From Polycladomyces subterraneus (lineage in GTDB: Bacteria > Bacillota > Bacilli > Thermoactinomycetales > JIR-001): a stretch of DNA of 64,000 nucleotides. Location of the stretch: the NCBI RefSeq assembly GCF_030433435.1, contig NZ_JANRHH010000038.1, forward strand, positions 34,580 through 98,579. The letters run 5' to 3'. Of the stretch, positions 18,845 through 30,200 are shown piece after piece; the stretch's first letter is position 1, and the number at the start of each line of letters is the position of its first letter. Made by a program: the position numbers and the translations under genes. The notes under the pieces were generated by a model. That model did no database searches. It was not told the DNA's origin and worked only from the letters and a program-made list of their open reading frames with translations.

Positions 18845-19804
18845 CTAGCCCATTTGTTGGCCAATCCATCCGTGGGTCGTCAACCAGTTGCGTGCCTGTG
18901 CGACGTCCGCCCGAATCTGTTTGACCAGTGCATCCACGGAATCAAATCGTTTCTCTTCTCGCAGAAAATGGAGGAACGCCACTTCCAGAGTCTGACCGTA
19001 CAGGTCTTCGTTCACATCGAACAGATGCACTTCCAAAGTGTGCCGCGGAACGGGATCGTCAAAGGTAGGACGGGTCCCGATGTTCATCACGCCTGTATCG
19101 ATTCGGCCATTCCGACGCACTTGTACCACATAAACCCCGTTTTTGGGGATGAGATACGGTTCCTCCGGTTGCACATTGGCCGTCGGAAAGCCGATGGTTC
19201 GCCCCCGCCGGTCACCTTGGACCACCGTTCCCTTCACGGTATAGGGACGTCCCAGTATGCGGTGGGCCAACTCCATTTCCCCATCGCCCAGTGCACGGCG
19301 CAGGCGCGTGCTGCTGACAGTGATACCTTCATCCACTACCGGCATGACCACTTCGGCGACGAAACGGTCCTTTGCCAATACATCCAGATCTTGTGCACAC
19401 CCTTGTGCACGATGGCCAAACCGAAAGTTGAATCCAACGGACACCGCCTGTACACGGAGCGGAATCAACACTTCTTCGACGAATGATTCCTTGGAAAGAC
19501 CAGCGAAATCCCGATCGAACCTCATCACATATGTTCGGTCCACTCCCAGTTGCGCAAACTGCTTCAGCTTTTCCGGAAGGGGAGTAAGGTACCGGGACAT
19601 CTTGACCTGGCCCAACACTTCCCTGGGATGGGGATGGAACGTCATCACCGCTGTTTGAATACCCCGCTCTTGCGCCATCCGCCGGGCTTGCCGAATCACC
19701 GCCTGATGTCCCAGGTGGACACCGTCAAAATAGCCAATCGCTAACGCCACCGGAGGCACGGGTTCATAGGATTGTAACGGATATCGCAGATGAATCGTCT
19801 CCAT
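18845..19804 (-). CDS. ribF: bifunctional riboflavin kinase/FAD synthetase
   Basis: Converts riboflavin to FMN and then FAD. The 319 residues have the FAD synthetase nucleotidyl-transferase start [17 protein letters not shown] with HPHPREVL, then the kinase domain from about residue 185 ([26 protein letters not shown]). It lies 6 bases after truB, an operon arrangement conserved in Bacillus (ribC). Confidence 0.96.
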   Translation of the reverse strand: METIHLRYPLQSYEPVPPVALAIGYFDGVHLGHQAVIRQARRMAQERGIQTAVMTFHPHPREVLGQVKMSRYLTPLPEKLKQFAQLGVDRTYVMRFDRDFAGLSKESFVEEVLIPLRVQAVSVGFNFRFGHRAQGCAQDLDVLAKDRFVAEVVMPVVDEGITVSSTRLRRALGDGEMELAHRILGRPYTVKGTVVQGDRRGRTIGFPTANVQPEEPYLIPKNGVYVVQVRRNGRIDTGVMNIGTRPTFDDPVPRHTLEVHLFDVNEDLYGQTLEVAFLHFLREEKRFDSVDALVKQIRADVAQARNWLTTHGWIGQQMG

Positions 19805-19810
19805 GTCGCT

Positions 19811-20722
19811 TCACCCATTCCGGAACACTTTTTCTGCCAAAGCGACACCGTCATTATTCAAGCGGTAAATACCGCAAAAACCGTGAGTGTCACCATAGAC
19901 CCGGATCAGACGCCCTTCCCAATCGCATCCGTTGACTGGGTCACATTCAAGGGGCTGTCCGTTTAACACACCGGATTCGGCCCGCCCTGATACCACGACA
20001 GCCGGAAAATGACCCAGTACCGCATCGATCGGGTGGAGCACTTCCTCCCATCTTCCGTCCGCCGCCACTTCCGCCAATTCTTCCAATGTCACCGCATCCT
20101 CCAAGACAAAAGGGCCACTTTTCACCCGGATCAAACGGGACATGTGAGCGGGATAACCCAACGCTTTGCCGATGTCGACACACAGCGTCCGCACATAGGT
20201 CCCTCGGGAACAGGTGACATCAAAGTCCACTTCGGGATAGGGTCCTTCCGGCCGAATCCGGGTAGCGTGCAAGCGGTATATGGTTACCTGTCTTGACGGG
20301 CGTTTGACTTCTTTCCCTTCGCGCGCCAACTCATATAGCCGTTTTCCCTTTACCTTCACCGCCGAAAACATCGGCGGAATCTGCGTGATTGTGCCGTGAA
20401 AACGCTGGAACACTTCGTTGATATCGTCAGGATCAATGCGATCGACGGGGCGATCCTCCAACACATCCCCCGAGGCATCCTCCGTGTCGGTGGAACGACC
20501 CAGCACCATGGTACCGAGATACTGTTTGGGCAATTCCTGAATATATTCCACGATTCGCGTGGCTTGTCCCAAACACACGGGAAGAACCCCTTCCACGTCG
20601 GGGTCCAGCGTCCCGGTGTGGCCAACGCGCCTTTGTCCCGTCAGCTTGCGGATACGGGCCACCACATCATGGGAAGTCATGCCTGGGGCTTTATGCACGG
20701 GGATGATGCCATGAATCGTCAT
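19811..20722 (-). CDS. truB: tRNA pseudouridine-55 synthase
   Basis: Isomerises U55 in the T-loop of tRNAs. The 303 residues carry HKAPGMTSHDVVARIRK and the catalytic Asp in GHTGTLDPDVEGVLPV, with a C-terminal PUA-like extension. The start overlaps the nrnA stop by 4 bases (ATGA), indicating coupling. Confidence 0.97.
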   Translation of the reverse strand: MTIHGIIPVHKAPGMTSHDVVARIRKLTGQRRVGHTGTLDPDVEGVLPVCLGQATRIVEYIQELPKQYLGTMVLGRSTDTEDASGDVLEDRPVDRIDPDDINEVFQRFHGTITQIPPMFSAVKVKGKRLYELAREGKEVKRPSRQVTIYRLHATRIRPEGPYPEVDFDVTCSRGTYVRTLCVDIGKALGYPAHMSRLIRVKSGPFVLEDAVTLEELAEVAADGRWEEVLHPIDAVLGHFPAVVVSGRAESGVLNGQPLECDPVNGCDWEGRLIRVYGDTHGFCGIYRLNNDGVALAEKVFRNG

Positions 20723-21714
20723 GACACCACGCGCCGCAGGGCGCTGGCCACCTTTTGCAACACTTGCCGTTCCACTTCCCCGGCGCTTCCCATGATCGTG
20801 CAGCCGGCCGCCCGTGCATGTCCGCCACCACCCAATGTCTGTGCCAATGCGCCGACATCCACGATTCTGCGCGAGCGAAAGCTGACGCGAATCGTTTTCT
20901 CATTGACTTCACGGAACAGAATGCCCACATCAACGCCCATCACATTACGGGCGTAATTGACGATGCCGTCCCAATCCTCTTCTCTGGCTCCTGTCGCTTC
21001 GATGTCTCGCCGCCGGATCCACATCCAGGCGATCTGCCCGTCTTTGGAAAGGCGCAGCGTTTCCAGCGCTTTGCGCAACAGTTGCAAATGCGCCAACGTA
21101 GTGGTTTCCAACACTTCCTCCGCAATCCGGTGTGCTTCCACTTTCCGATCGATCAGGTGGGCCGCTTGGTTCATCACCCGGGGGGTGGTATTGGCGTATC
21201 GAAAGCCGCCCGTATCAGTCAATAACCCCGTGTAAATGCAGGTGGCCAATTCTTGGGTCCACTCCAATCCCATCTGTTCGACCCAATCGTACAGCACTTG
21301 CGCCGTCGCCGCCGCATCAGGAATGACCACGTTGACCGTGCCGAAGCGGTCATTGGTGGCGTGATGGTCGATGTTGAGAATGTGCACATCCCGGGCGAAC
21401 AGCTTCCGACACTCCCCCATGCGATCAGCATCCGCCGCATCCACCGCGATTACATAGGAAAACGGCGCCTCGGTGCGAAGATCTTCCGGGGACCGGATTT
21501 GGCCACAATCCGGGAGGAATTGATATTTCTGCGGGATAGCGGATTCGTTGACCATCACGTAACGTTTCCCCAATTGTTTCAGGATTTGCCCGACGCCGAG
21601 GGTCGAACCGATCGCGTCACCGTCGGGATTGACATGGGAAACCACGAGAAACCGGTCAGCGTCCTGAACGAAACGGGTGGCCGCCTCCAATTGATTATTG
21701 GTCTCCCACATCAT
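20719..21714 (-). CDS. nrnA: DHH/DHHA1 nano-RNase and pAp phosphatase NrnA
   Basis: Degrades very short RNAs and the sulfur-assimilation by-product pAp. The 331 residues contain the DHH phosphoesterase motifs [24 protein letters not shown] and NIDHHATND, and a DHHA1 domain with [10 protein letters not shown] near residue 305. B. subtilis keeps nrnA elsewhere; here it sits between rbfA and truB, an order seen in other Bacillota. It overlaps the rbfA end by 20 bases. Confidence 0.93.
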   Translation of the reverse strand: MMWETNNQLEAATRFVQDADRFLVVSHVNPDGDAIGSTLGVGQILKQLGKRYVMVNESAIPQKYQFLPDCGQIRSPEDLRTEAPFSYVIAVDAADADRMGECRKLFARDVHILNIDHHATNDRFGTVNVVIPDAAATAQVLYDWVEQMGLEWTQELATCIYTGLLTDTGGFRYANTTPRVMNQAAHLIDRKVEAHRIAEEVLETTTLAHLQLLRKALETLRLSKDGQIAWMWIRRRDIEATGAREEDWDGIVNYARNVMGVDVGILFREVNEKTIRVSFRSRRIVDVGALAQTLGGGGHARAAGCTIMGSAGEVERQVLQKVASALRRVVS

Positions 21715-22054
21715 CCGTTTTCACTTCTCTCAACAATTGATTGATGTATTGACCGTGCTCGATGGATTCATCCACCTTGAAGACCAGCTCGGGCGTATGA
21801 CGCAAGGTAATGCGTCGCCCAATCTCCGACCGGATGAATCCCTTGGCCTTGTTCAATGCCGCCAAGGTGTTTTTCTTCTGCTCTTCGTCGCCCATGACGC
21901 TGACATAGACTTTGGCGTGTTGGAGATCCCCACTCATTTCGACCGAGGTGATCGTAACAAAACCGATGCGGGGGTCTTTCAGTTCTTGTTGCAAAATCTG
22001 GCTCAACTCTTTTTTGATTTGTTCGCCGACGCGACTCACGCGGATGCGAGCCAT
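21695..22054 (-). CDS. rbfA: 30S ribosome-binding factor A
   Basis: Late 30S maturation factor of 119 residues with a KH-like fold. Family features are [40 protein letters not shown] and [18 protein letters not shown]. It is part of the infB operon, 23 bases after ylxP, and overlaps nrnA. Confidence 0.96.
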   Translation of the reverse strand: MARIRVSRVGEQIKKELSQILQQELKDPRIGFVTITSVEMSGDLQHAKVYVSVMGDEEQKKNTLAALNKAKGFIRSEIGRRITLRHTPELVFKVDESIEHGQYINQLLREVKTDDVGDQ

Positions 22055-22077
22055 CGCCGATACCTCCTCCTGGTGAT

Positions 22078-22365
22078 CTACACGAACGATAGTTCCGCGT
22101 GCAAAATTTCCAATCCATCCAAATCCTCCAGCAGGCGCAAAGCCTGCCGGAGCTCCTGTTCCACCACTTTTCTGCTGGAGCCGACTCCGGCCATGGCTAA
22201 GCGGGTGCGTTGGCGGTCGTCCTGGAATCCGACTTCCGCCACCGACAGGTTGAACCGGTGTTGAATCCGGCTGATCCCGCTCTTGATCACCCGACGCTTC
22301 TCTTTGAGCGAGGTGGATCCGATGATCCGTCCTTCACATTCCTGAATGCCGACGTACACGTTCAC
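22078..22365 (-). CDS. ylxP: DUF503 protein YlxP
   Basis: A 95-residue DUF503 protein: [37 protein letters not shown] is the family core, ending with a predicted helix and strand. It has been tied to ribosome assembly by context only. The GTG start overlaps the infB stop (GTGA). Confidence 0.9.
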   Translation of the reverse strand: MNVYVGIQECEGRIIGSTSLKEKRRVIKSGISRIQHRFNLSVAEVGFQDDRQRTRLAMAGVGSSRKVVEQELRQALRLLEDLDGLEILHAELSFV

Positions 22366-24599
22366 CGCTCCACTTCTTGGATGACGTACACTTCGACCAC
22401 ATCGCCCTCTTTGATGTCGTTAAAGTTTTTGAGGGTTAAACCGCATTCGTATCCCTGAGCTACTTCACGCACATCGTCTTTGAAGCGCTTCAGTGTGTCG
22501 ATCTCCCCGTCGTGTACCACGATGCCGTCGCGGATCAAGCGCACTTTTCCGTCGCGGACAATTTTGCCCTCCGTAACGTAGCAACCAGCAATCGTCCCGA
22601 TCCGGGAGACTTTGAAGATCTGACGCACTTCTGCCGAACCGACCACTTTTTCTTCGTATTCGGGGTCCAGCATCCCCTTCATCGCCGCTTCGATTTCTTC
22701 GATCACATTGTAAATCACGCGGTGCAGTCGAATATCCACTTTTTCCTGTTCCGCCGTGGCCCGGGCATTCGGTTCAGGCCGGACGTTGAAACCGATGATG
22801 ATCGCATTAGAAGCAGATGCCAGAATGATGTCGGATTCGGTGATCGCACCCACAGCGGAGTGGATGATCTTCACCCGAACCCCCTCGACATCGATCTTTT
22901 CCAAGGCCCCGCGCAACGCCTCCACCGAACCCTGCACGTCGGCCTTGATGATGATGTTGAGCTCCTTCACTTCGCCTTCCTGAATCTGCTTGTACAGATC
23001 GTCCAACGTAACGCGACTTTGCGCACGCAGCTCCTGTTGCCGCTGTTTCTCAGCACGTTTTTCAGCGATGGCCCTCGCTTTTTTCTCGTCTTCAAAGACC
23101 ATGAACGCATCCCCGGCATTCGGCACGTCCTGCAGTCCCAAAATTTCCACCGGCGTAGACGGCGGTGCTGCTTTGATCCTTCGTCCACGGTCGTTGACCA
23201 TCGCCCGCACTTTACCGAAGTAGTTGCCGGCCACGATGCTGTCACCGACACGCAACGTCCCGTTTTGCACCAACACGGTGGCGACAGGTCCGCGTCCCTT
23301 GTCCAACTCGGCTTCGATGACGACACCGCGCGCACGTTTATTGGGATTGGCTTTCAATTCCTGCACTTCGGCCACGAGCAAAATCATTTCCAGAAGCTCG
23401 TCAATCCCTTCACCCTTAAGTGCGGACACAGGGACAAAAATGGTGTCTCCACCCCATTCTTCCGGCACCAAACCGTGTTCCATCAATTGTTGCTTGACGC
23501 GGTCCGGATTGGCATCCGGTTTGTCCATCTTATTCACCGCCACGATGATTGGCACGTCGGCCGCCTTGGCGTGGTTGATCGCCTCCACGGTCTGTGGCAT
23601 CACACCGTCATCCGCAGCGACGACCAGCACGGTGATGTCCGTCACCTTGGCTCCGCGCGCCCGCATCGTCGTGAACGCGGCGTGACCTGGGGTGTCGAGG
23701 AACGTGATTTTCTTGCCATTGGCTTCCACTTGGTATGCTCCGATGTGTTGGGTAATGCCCCCGGCTTCTCCCGCTGTGATATTGGAGTGGCGAATCGTAT
23801 CCAACAGCGTGGTTTTTCCGTGGTCCACGTGCCCCATGATCGTAACCACTGGCGGCCGTTCCTGCAAATCTTCGGGATCATCGATTTCTTCGATTTCTTC
23901 AAAGGCCGATTCGTCGATCTCTTCTTTGACTTTTACCTTGATGCCATATTCCTCCGCCACCAGGGTGATCGTATCCGGATCGATTTCCTGGTTGATGGTG
24001 GCCAACACACCGAGACCCATCAACTTGCGGATTACATCAGCAGCTTCCCGACGCATCAGTTTGGCTGCTTCACCAACTGTCATCGGTCCCGAAATCTCAA
24101 TTTCCGACGGCAGCTTCGGTGCCGGTTTCTCCGATTGCGCAGGACGACGATTCCGATCTTTTTGTTTTTTGCCCCGTCCTTTTTTTCCACCGTTCTCGCG
24201 GTTGTCAAACGCACCTTTACGTGATGATTTTCCTTTGATTCCGACCGTTTCCCCGGTATCGTTTGCTGCTTTGTTCCGTTGTTTCTTCATGTTCACCTCT
24301 TTGTTCTTCCCACCCATGTTTTTTTGCTCCGCCGCTTTTGGTTGTCCTTTGGTTTCCTCTTGCGTTTTGGACGATCCGTTTGGGCGTTTGTTGCCGGATA
24401 CCCCGGACTGTTTCGCTTTGATCGGAGCATTTTGCTCCTTCACATTTTTGATGAACTGTTCCACCTTTTGCACCATTTGATCGTCCATTACGCTCATATG
24501 ATTATTCACGTTGATGTTCATCCGTTGCAGGATGGTCAATACTTCCTTACTACTCATATTCATCTGTTTTGCATATTCGTATACACGAAGTTTGGTCAA
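22362..24599 (-). CDS. infB: translation initiation factor IF-2
   Basis: GTPase that brings initiator tRNA to the 30S subunit. It has 745 residues: an IF2-N helix-turn ([19 protein letters not shown]), a Lys/Asn-rich linker (about residues 60-160), a second IF2-N domain, then the G domain with [17 protein letters not shown] and NKMDK, and the beta-barrel tRNA-binding end. I prefer TTG at 24599 (ribosome site GGGGGTG, giving MTKLRVYEY) to the GTG three codons earlier. It is in the nusA operon. Confidence 0.97.
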   Translation of the reverse strand: MTKLRVYEYAKQMNMSSKEVLTILQRMNINVNNHMSVMDDQMVQKVEQFIKNVKEQNAPIKAKQSGVSGNKRPNGSSKTQEETKGQPKAAEQKNMGGKNKEVNMKKQRNKAANDTGETVGIKGKSSRKGAFDNRENGGKKGRGKKQKDRNRRPAQSEKPAPKLPSEIEISGPMTVGEAAKLMRREAADVIRKLMGLGVLATINQEIDPDTITLVAEEYGIKVKVKEEIDESAFEEIEEIDDPEDLQERPPVVTIMGHVDHGKTTLLDTIRHSNITAGEAGGITQHIGAYQVEANGKKITFLDTPGHAAFTTMRARGAKVTDITVLVVAADDGVMPQTVEAINHAKAADVPIIVAVNKMDKPDANPDRVKQQLMEHGLVPEEWGGDTIFVPVSALKGEGIDELLEMILLVAEVQELKANPNKRARGVVIEAELDKGRGPVATVLVQNGTLRVGDSIVAGNYFGKVRAMVNDRGRRIKAAPPSTPVEILGLQDVPNAGDAFMVFEDEKKARAIAEKRAEKQRQQELRAQSRVTLDDLYKQIQEGEVKELNIIIKADVQGSVEALRGALEKIDVEGVRVKIIHSAVGAITESDIILASASNAIIIGFNVRPEPNARATAEQEKVDIRLHRVIYNVIEEIEAAMKGMLDPEYEEKVVGSAEVRQIFKVSRIGTIAGCYVTEGKIVRDGKVRLIRDGIVVHDGEIDTLKRFKDDVREVAQGYECGLTLKNFNDIKEGDVVEVYVIQEVER

Positions 24600-24617
24600 A
24601 CTCGTCACCCCCGTCTG

Positions 24618-24914
24618 TTACTCTGCCTTCTGCCTCATCGCACGGGCAAAACCGGGGTCAGTGAGCGCAATCACCACCCGTTCCGGCTTCCCGATCGCTC
24701 TTCCCAGTTCAGTCCGTGTCCCCATGTACCAAAGGGGAACATTGTAGTATGAACATTTATCGGTAAACCGCTTCCGCGTGTTGTCGGATGCATCTTCCGC
24801 CAAAATCACCGCGGCGGCTTGACCCGAGCGGATTGCCCGCAGCACTGCTTCCTCTCCGGTCACGACTTTCCCCGCGCGCTGTGCCAAGCCAAGCAGTTGT
24901 AACCGTTTATCCAT
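24618..24914 (-). CDS. ylxQ: L7Ae-family RNA-binding protein YlxQ
   Basis: A 98-residue L7Ae/L30e-fold protein likely to bind kink-turn RNA: LQLLGLAQRAGKVVTGEEAVLRAIRSG, then AAVILAEDASDN and a hydrophobic strand with VPLWYMGTRTELGRAIGK. It overlaps ylxR by 8 bases in the nusA-infB operon. Confidence 0.94.
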   Translation of the reverse strand: MDKRLQLLGLAQRAGKVVTGEEAVLRAIRSGQAAAVILAEDASDNTRKRFTDKCSYYNVPLWYMGTRTELGRAIGKPERVVIALTDPGFARAMRQKAE

Positions 24915-25185
24915 GCAAATTCACCCGTGACAACTCTTCTTGTAACCGGTCGTAGATCGAATCGTCCACTTGCACTTTGAGTGCCCGGTCCAGCGCTTTT
25001 TTCTTTTTGGCCAACCGGAAGCACTCCTCCTTACCGCACAGATAAGCGCCTCGACCCGATTTTTTCCCGGTGGGGTCAATCAGGATCTCTTGCTCCGGTG
25101 TCCGAACCACCCTAATCAGTTCCTTTTTCGGCATCATTTCCTGACACGCGACACATTTTCGCATCGGTACCTTTCTGGTCCGCAT
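24907..25185 (-). CDS. ylxR: YlxR-family RNA-binding protein
   Basis: A 92-residue YlxR (DUF448) protein beginning MRTRKVPMRKCVACQEMMPKK. It contains the typical KKSGRGAYLCGKEECFRLAKKKKALDRAL split here between two basic patches. The ATG at 25185 has AGGAGG about 11 bases upstream; the GTG at 25197 directly abuts that site and is unlikely. It sits between nusA and ylxQ, as in most Bacillota. Confidence 0.94.
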   Translation of the reverse strand: MRTRKVPMRKCVACQEMMPKKELIRVVRTPEQEILIDPTGKKSGRGAYLCGKEECFRLAKKKKALDRALKVQVDDSIYDRLQEELSRVNLHG

Positions 25186-25232
25186 CGCTCCGTCCACCTC
25201 CTTCAGATGGATGGAAAGTTGTTACGATCGGC

Positions 25233-26339
25233 TTATGCGTTCTCTTCTTCCGTTGTTTCTACATCCGGTTCCAAGGTGTCGGTTACCTCATCAACATTTG
25301 CTTCTTCTTGCGCTTCCGATTCGCTCTTGATGTCGATCTTCCAACCGGTCAATTTGGCCGCCAGTCGGGCATTCTGCCCTTCTTTGCCGATCGCCAGCGA
25401 CAGTTGATGGTCCGGCACGACCACGCGAGCCACTTTCTCATCCTCCAAGATGTCCACGCTGACCACCTTGGATGGACTGAGCGCATTGGCAACGAATTCC
25501 TGCGGATCATCGGAGTAGCGGACGATGTCGATTTTCTCTCCGCGCAGCTCATTCACCACTGTCTGCACACGCATGCCGCGGTGTCCCACGCAAGCGCCGA
25601 CCGGGTCCACCTGTTCATCCCGAGACGACACCGCGATTTTGGAACGGAAGCCGGCTTCTCTCGCCACCGATTTGATCTCAACGATCCCTTCGTAGATTTC
25701 TGGCACTTCCAACTCAAATAACCGTTTCAAAAGACCGGGATGGGTACGGGAAACATAGATCATCGGCCCTTTGGTCGATTTCTCGACCCGGGTGATGTAC
25801 GTTTTCACCCGTTCGCCCTGTTTGAAACGCTCACCCGGCATCGTTTCGTTATACGGCAGGAGCGCTTCCACCTTGCCCAGGTCGATATAGTACTGGCGAT
25901 GATCGGCCCGCTGTACCACGCCAGTGACAATGTCCTCCTCGCGATCTACAAACTGGTCGTAAATGATATTGCGTTCAGCCTCGCGGATGCGTTGGGTGAC
26001 CACCTGTTTGGCGGTCTGGGCAGCGATCCGTCCGAAATCTTTCGGTGTCACTTCAATTTCGACGATATCATCCAGCTGATAGGCGGGATTGATCTCCCTG
26101 GCGGCCTCCAGCGATATCTCCAACCGCGGATCAGTTACCTCATCGACGACTGTTTTTCGAGCAAATACACGCACCACGCCGGTTTCACGGTCAATGTCCA
26201 CCCGCACGTTCTGCGCGGAGTGGAAATTGCGTTTGTAACCGGAGATCAGCGCGGCTTCCAACGCCTCGATCAACACGTCCTTGCTGATGCCTTTCTCTTT
26301 TTCCAGCTGATTGAGGGCCTCGATGAACTCTGCATTCAT
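25233..26339 (-). CDS. nusA: transcription termination/antitermination factor NusA
   Basis: RNA polymerase-associated factor acting in pausing, termination and antitermination. The 368 residues comprise an N-terminal polymerase-binding domain, S1 (about 135-200), and two KH domains (VDPVGACVGHRGMRVQTVV and LAIGKEGQNARLAAKLTG). It ends in an acidic tail, without the extra repeats of proteobacterial NusA. It lies 23 bases after rimP. Confidence 0.97.
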   Translation of the reverse strand: MNAEFIEALNQLEKEKGISKDVLIEALEAALISGYKRNFHSAQNVRVDIDRETGVVRVFARKTVVDEVTDPRLEISLEAAREINPAYQLDDIVEIEVTPKDFGRIAAQTAKQVVTQRIREAERNIIYDQFVDREEDIVTGVVQRADHRQYYIDLGKVEALLPYNETMPGERFKQGERVKTYITRVEKSTKGPMIYVSRTHPGLLKRLFELEVPEIYEGIVEIKSVAREAGFRSKIAVSSRDEQVDPVGACVGHRGMRVQTVVNELRGEKIDIVRYSDDPQEFVANALSPSKVVSVDILEDEKVARVVVPDHQLSLAIGKEGQNARLAAKLTGWKIDIKSESEAQEEANVDEVTDTLEPDVETTEEENA

Positions 26340-26362
26340 CGGAATCGTTCTCCTCCCTTCGA

Positions 26363-26824
26363 TTAAAAAACAATGGCCAACCGTGCTTTCGATACTTTGT
26401 CAAATGGAATTTCCACCGGTTTGCCTTCGACCTCGACCGTGAGCACATCCGGCGCGTATGCAGTCAATGTTCCCTCAAACTTGTTGCGTCCGGCAACCGG
26501 CTCCAACGTGGTGATATGGACGAATTTTCCCACGGCCCGCTCAAAATCCCGTGGTTTTTTCAGCGGCCGTTCCGCCCCCGGCGAAGAAACCTCCAGGAAA
26601 TAGGCCCCGGGAATGGGGTCGACACGGTCCAGTTCTTCGCTCAGCTTTTCACTGACGCGGCTGATGTCGTCCAAGTCGACGCGCCCCTCGATTTTATCGA
26701 TGAACAAACGCAAATACCAGTTTTTTCCTTCCTTTTGGAACGTGATGTCGACCAGTTCCAGCCCCTCCGCTGCCAAAATGGGGGCCGCCAACTGTTCAAC
26801 CGTTTCCACTACCTGCTGGCTCAA
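26363..26824 (-). CDS. rimP: ribosome maturation factor RimP
   Basis: Early 30S assembly factor, 153 residues. Features: [51 protein letters not shown] and [23 protein letters not shown]. The start is TTG at 26824, directly after GGAGGGTGCGGG; an upstream ATG at 26899 lies inside a strong leader hairpin region. It is the first gene of the rimP-nusA-ylxRQ-infB operon. Confidence 0.95.
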   Translation of the reverse strand: MSQQVVETVEQLAAPILAAEGLELVDITFQKEGKNWYLRLFIDKIEGRVDLDDISRVSEKLSEELDRVDPIPGAYFLEVSSPGAERPLKKPRDFERAVGKFVHITTLEPVAGRNKFEGTLTAYAPDVLTVEVEGKPVEIPFDKVSKARLAIVF

Positions 26825-26878
26825 CCCGCACCCTCCTTCATGTGTGCCTTTCTTGTCCAGAACCCGTGCGACAAAGCG

Positions 26879-26904
26879 AAAGAGTGGGCTATGACCCACT
26901 CTTT
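26879..26904 (-). promoter_or_regulatory. strong hairpin in the rimP-nusA leader
   Basis: A 10-bp stem AAAGAGTGGG/CCCACTCTTT with a 6-base loop lies within the transcribed leader, between the promoter and the rimP TTG. The distal arm ends in three T residues then CGCTTTG, so it looks like an attenuator or pause site. Confidence 0.6.
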
Positions 26905-26943
26905 TCGGCCGGACGATATCTACGCTACAGTTTAGCCAAAATC

Positions 26944-26973
26944 ATTATATCACAATCATTTCGTCGGATGCAA
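26944..26973 (-). promoter_or_regulatory. sigma-A promoter of rimP-nusA-infB operon
   Basis: TTGCAT (26968-26973), 18 bases, TATAAT (26944-26949) on the minus strand. Predicted transcripts start near 26938. Confidence 0.75.
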
Positions 26974-27011
26974 TGAAACTGGAACGGTGTGGCAAAAAGG
27001 AGGGGGAAGCT

Positions 27012-27251
27012 TGACGCGTGTCTGGTGTGTATATAGTCCGCATGGCTTTTTAGACTCGCTCCACCTGCGCCCGTCAATGATGAAGCCAAAGTCCGCCCCG
27101 AACCGAATGCCGGGGCACTGACAAAGTTCGCTTCGCTTAAGAGGAAATGACCCGCGATCCAATTCCCGTGTTTTTCCGTTCTCCGCTCGGCCGGGGCTTG
27201 GTCAATCGCTCTTTGGGAACGCGTAGCAACTCACGGATGGCCAGACACGCC
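27012..27251 (-). repeat. dispersed intergenic repeat, copy 3, with inverted ends
   Basis: Reads on the minus strand. Blocks: GTTGCTACGCGTTCCCAAAG, GATTGACCAAGCCC, TTTCCTCTTAAGCGAAGCG, AACTTTG, GGTTCGGGGCGG, GGGCGCAGGTGGAGCGAG, AAAGCCATGCGGACTATAT, CACCAGACACGC. GCGTGTCTGG at the low end (27016-27025) and CCAGACACGC at 27240-27249 are exact 10-base inverted repeats that bracket the element. It lies between the polC stop and the rimP promoter. Confidence 0.75.
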
Positions 27252-27286
27252 CTACCAACCGGTTGCGAAGCGCAATCCGATTTGAT

Positions 27287-30200
27287 TTAAAACAGCGTCA
27301 ACTGGTTGCTCTCCGGCAACCCTTCGAGACAACCCAGTTTTTTAAGCACTTCCACTACTGCGCTGGATATACGGCTCCGCTTTTGCAAGTCTTCAATGGA
27401 GAGAAACTCGCCCTGCTCCCGTGCCTGTACGATATTGCGCGCCGCGTTTTCCCCAATACCGGAGACGGAGGAAAACGGCGGAAGCAGGCGGTCGCCGTCC
27501 ACCTGGAACCGGATGGCGTCAGAGCGGTACAAATCGATGTTACCGAACTTGAGGCCGCGGGCCAACATCTCCTGCGCCGATTCCAATACGGTCAGCAAGC
27601 CCTTTTCCTTGGCCGTGGCGGCGTTACCTTTTTCCAGGATCTCCTCGATCTGCCGACGGATCGCATCCTTACCCTTGAGCACCAGCTCCAAGTCGAAATC
27701 GTCGGCACGAACCGAGAAATAGGTGGCATAATACTCCGCCGGATAGTACACCTTGAACCAAGCGATGCGCACGGCCATCATCACGTAAGCCACCGCGTGT
27801 GCTTTAGGGAACATGTACTTGATCTTGCGGCAGGATTCGATATACCACTCCGGCACATTATGCTGCCGCATGAAATCGGCCTCTTCGTCGGTCAGACCTT
27901 TCCCTTTCCGTACCTTCTCCATGATCTTGAACGCTTTGGAGGGTGGCAATCCCTTGTAGATCAGATAGACCATGATGTCGTCCCGGGTAGAAATCACCTC
28001 GGACAGCTTCGCCGTACCACTGCGGATCAGATCCTGGGCGTTGTTGAGCCACACATCGGTCCCGTGGGACAACCCGGAGATGCGGACCAGCTCGCCAAAT
28101 GTAGTCGGCTTGGTGTCCTCCAGCATTTGACGGACAAAACGGGTGCCGAATTCGGGAATGCCCAGGGTACCCATCGTGTTGCCGCCCAAGTCCTCCGGTG
28201 TCACCCCGAGCGACTCCGTCCCGCTGAACAGCTTCAACACTTCGGGATCGTCGGTCGGAATCGTTTTGGGGTCCACACCGGTCAAATCCTGCAACATGCG
28301 GATCACTGTCGGATCGTCGTGACCCAGGATATCCAGTTTCAACAGGCGGCCGCTGATCGCATGGTAATCGAAGTGCGTCGTGATCGTCTCCGATTTGGGA
28401 TCGTCCGCCGGACGCTGAATGGGGGTGAAATCATACACTTCCCGGTTGTTGGGAATGACCATCAGCCCGCCGGGATGCTGCCCGGTTGTCCGCTTCACCC
28501 CGCTGCATCCGCGCACCATGCGCTCGACCTCTGCATTCCGCCAGTTGAGCTGCCGCTCCTCCTGGTACTTTTTCACAAACCCATACGCCGTCTTTTCAGC
28601 CACCGTCGAGATCGTTCCGGCACGATACACGTAATCCTTGCCGAACAATTCCTCAGTGTATTTGTGGGCGCGGGGCTGGTACTCCCCGGAGAAGTTCAAA
28701 TCGATATCGGGTACTTTGTCCCCCTCGAATCCGAGGAACGTCTCAAACGGGATATCGTGCCCGTCTTTTTTCAACGGCGTACCACACTCCGGACAATCCT
28801 TGCGCGGTAAGTCGAAACCGGACGCCACCGAGCCGTCGGTGATAAATTCATTGTATTTGCAGTTGGGACAGATATAGTGCGGCGGCAATGGGTTTACCTC
28901 TGTGATCGAACTCATCGTCGCCACAAAAGACGATCCGACCGACCCCCGCGATCCTACCAGGTATCCGTCGGACAGCGATTTGGTCACCAATTTATGAGCG
29001 ATGAGATAAATAACGGCAAACCCGTGCTTGATAATGCTGTTAAGTTCCTTTTCCAACCGCTCGCGCACGATGTCCGGCAGCGGATCACCATACGTGTTTT
29101 TTGCCGTCTCATAACAAATGCGCCGCAGCTCTTCGTCCGCGCCTTCGATGATCGGGGTGTGCAATTCATCAGGGAAAGGCTTCAGCTCTTCCACCATATC
29201 AGCAATTTTGCGTGAATTAGCCACCACCACCTCAAACGCCTTGTCTTCGCCGAGATACGAAAACTCCTCCAACATTTCGTCGGTGGTGCGGAAATAGACT
29301 TTGGGCAACGGGTCGGTTTGACGGAAACGGTTGTCGTTGGCCACCAAAATCTCACGGTATATCGCATCCCACTCGTCAAGGTAGTGGGCATTGGATGTGG
29401 CCACCACCGGTTTGCCCAATTTCTCCCCGATCTCCACCAACAAACGGTTGGCCTCGCGCAGACGCTCCTCGCTTTCGACGATCCCTTTTTCGATCAGGTG
29501 GCGGTTCACTTCCACCGGCTGGATCTCCAGATAATCGTAGAACTGCGCGATCGCTTCCACTTCTTGCGGAGACTTCTGCAATGCCGCCTCGTACAGCTCC
29601 CCTTTCTCACAACCTGACCCGATGATCAGCCCTTCCCGGTGTTTGATCAGTTCACTGCGCGGAATGCGTGGTGTTTTGTTACCGAAGTATTTCAGATGGG
29701 AAAGCGAAATCAGCTTGTAAAGGTTCTTCAGACCGGTTTCATTTTGGACAAGTATAATCGCGTGAAAAGGCCGCAAACGGCTGATATCCCGTTCACCGGT
29801 GAAATCGTTCAGCTGTTCGAGATATCGGATATCCCGTTCGACGCAGTCGACGATCATCTTCCACGTAAGGTATCCGGTCGCTTCCGCATCATAGATGGCC
29901 CGGTGATGCTGTTCTAGATGGATGTCAAACTGTTTACAGAGGGTGTTCAGTCGGTAGTTTTTCATCCCCGGATAGAGGAAGCGGGCCAATTCCAATGTGT
30001 CGATGACGGGGTTGGTCACCGACTGCAACCCCATCCGTTTTACTCCCATCTGCAAGAAGCCCATGTCGAAACGGGCATTGTGAGCCACCAGGACGCTGTC
30101 GCCGACAAACTCCAGAAAACGGGACAGCACGTCCTCCACTTCCGGTGCCCCTTCCAGCATGTCGTCTGTAATCCCGGTCAGTTCCGTAATCTGGGCTGTC

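Noticed and set aside
22512..24224. 570-codon plus-strand frame opposite infB
   Set aside because: Antisense shadow of infB; no start signal and biased His/Phe/Asp composition.
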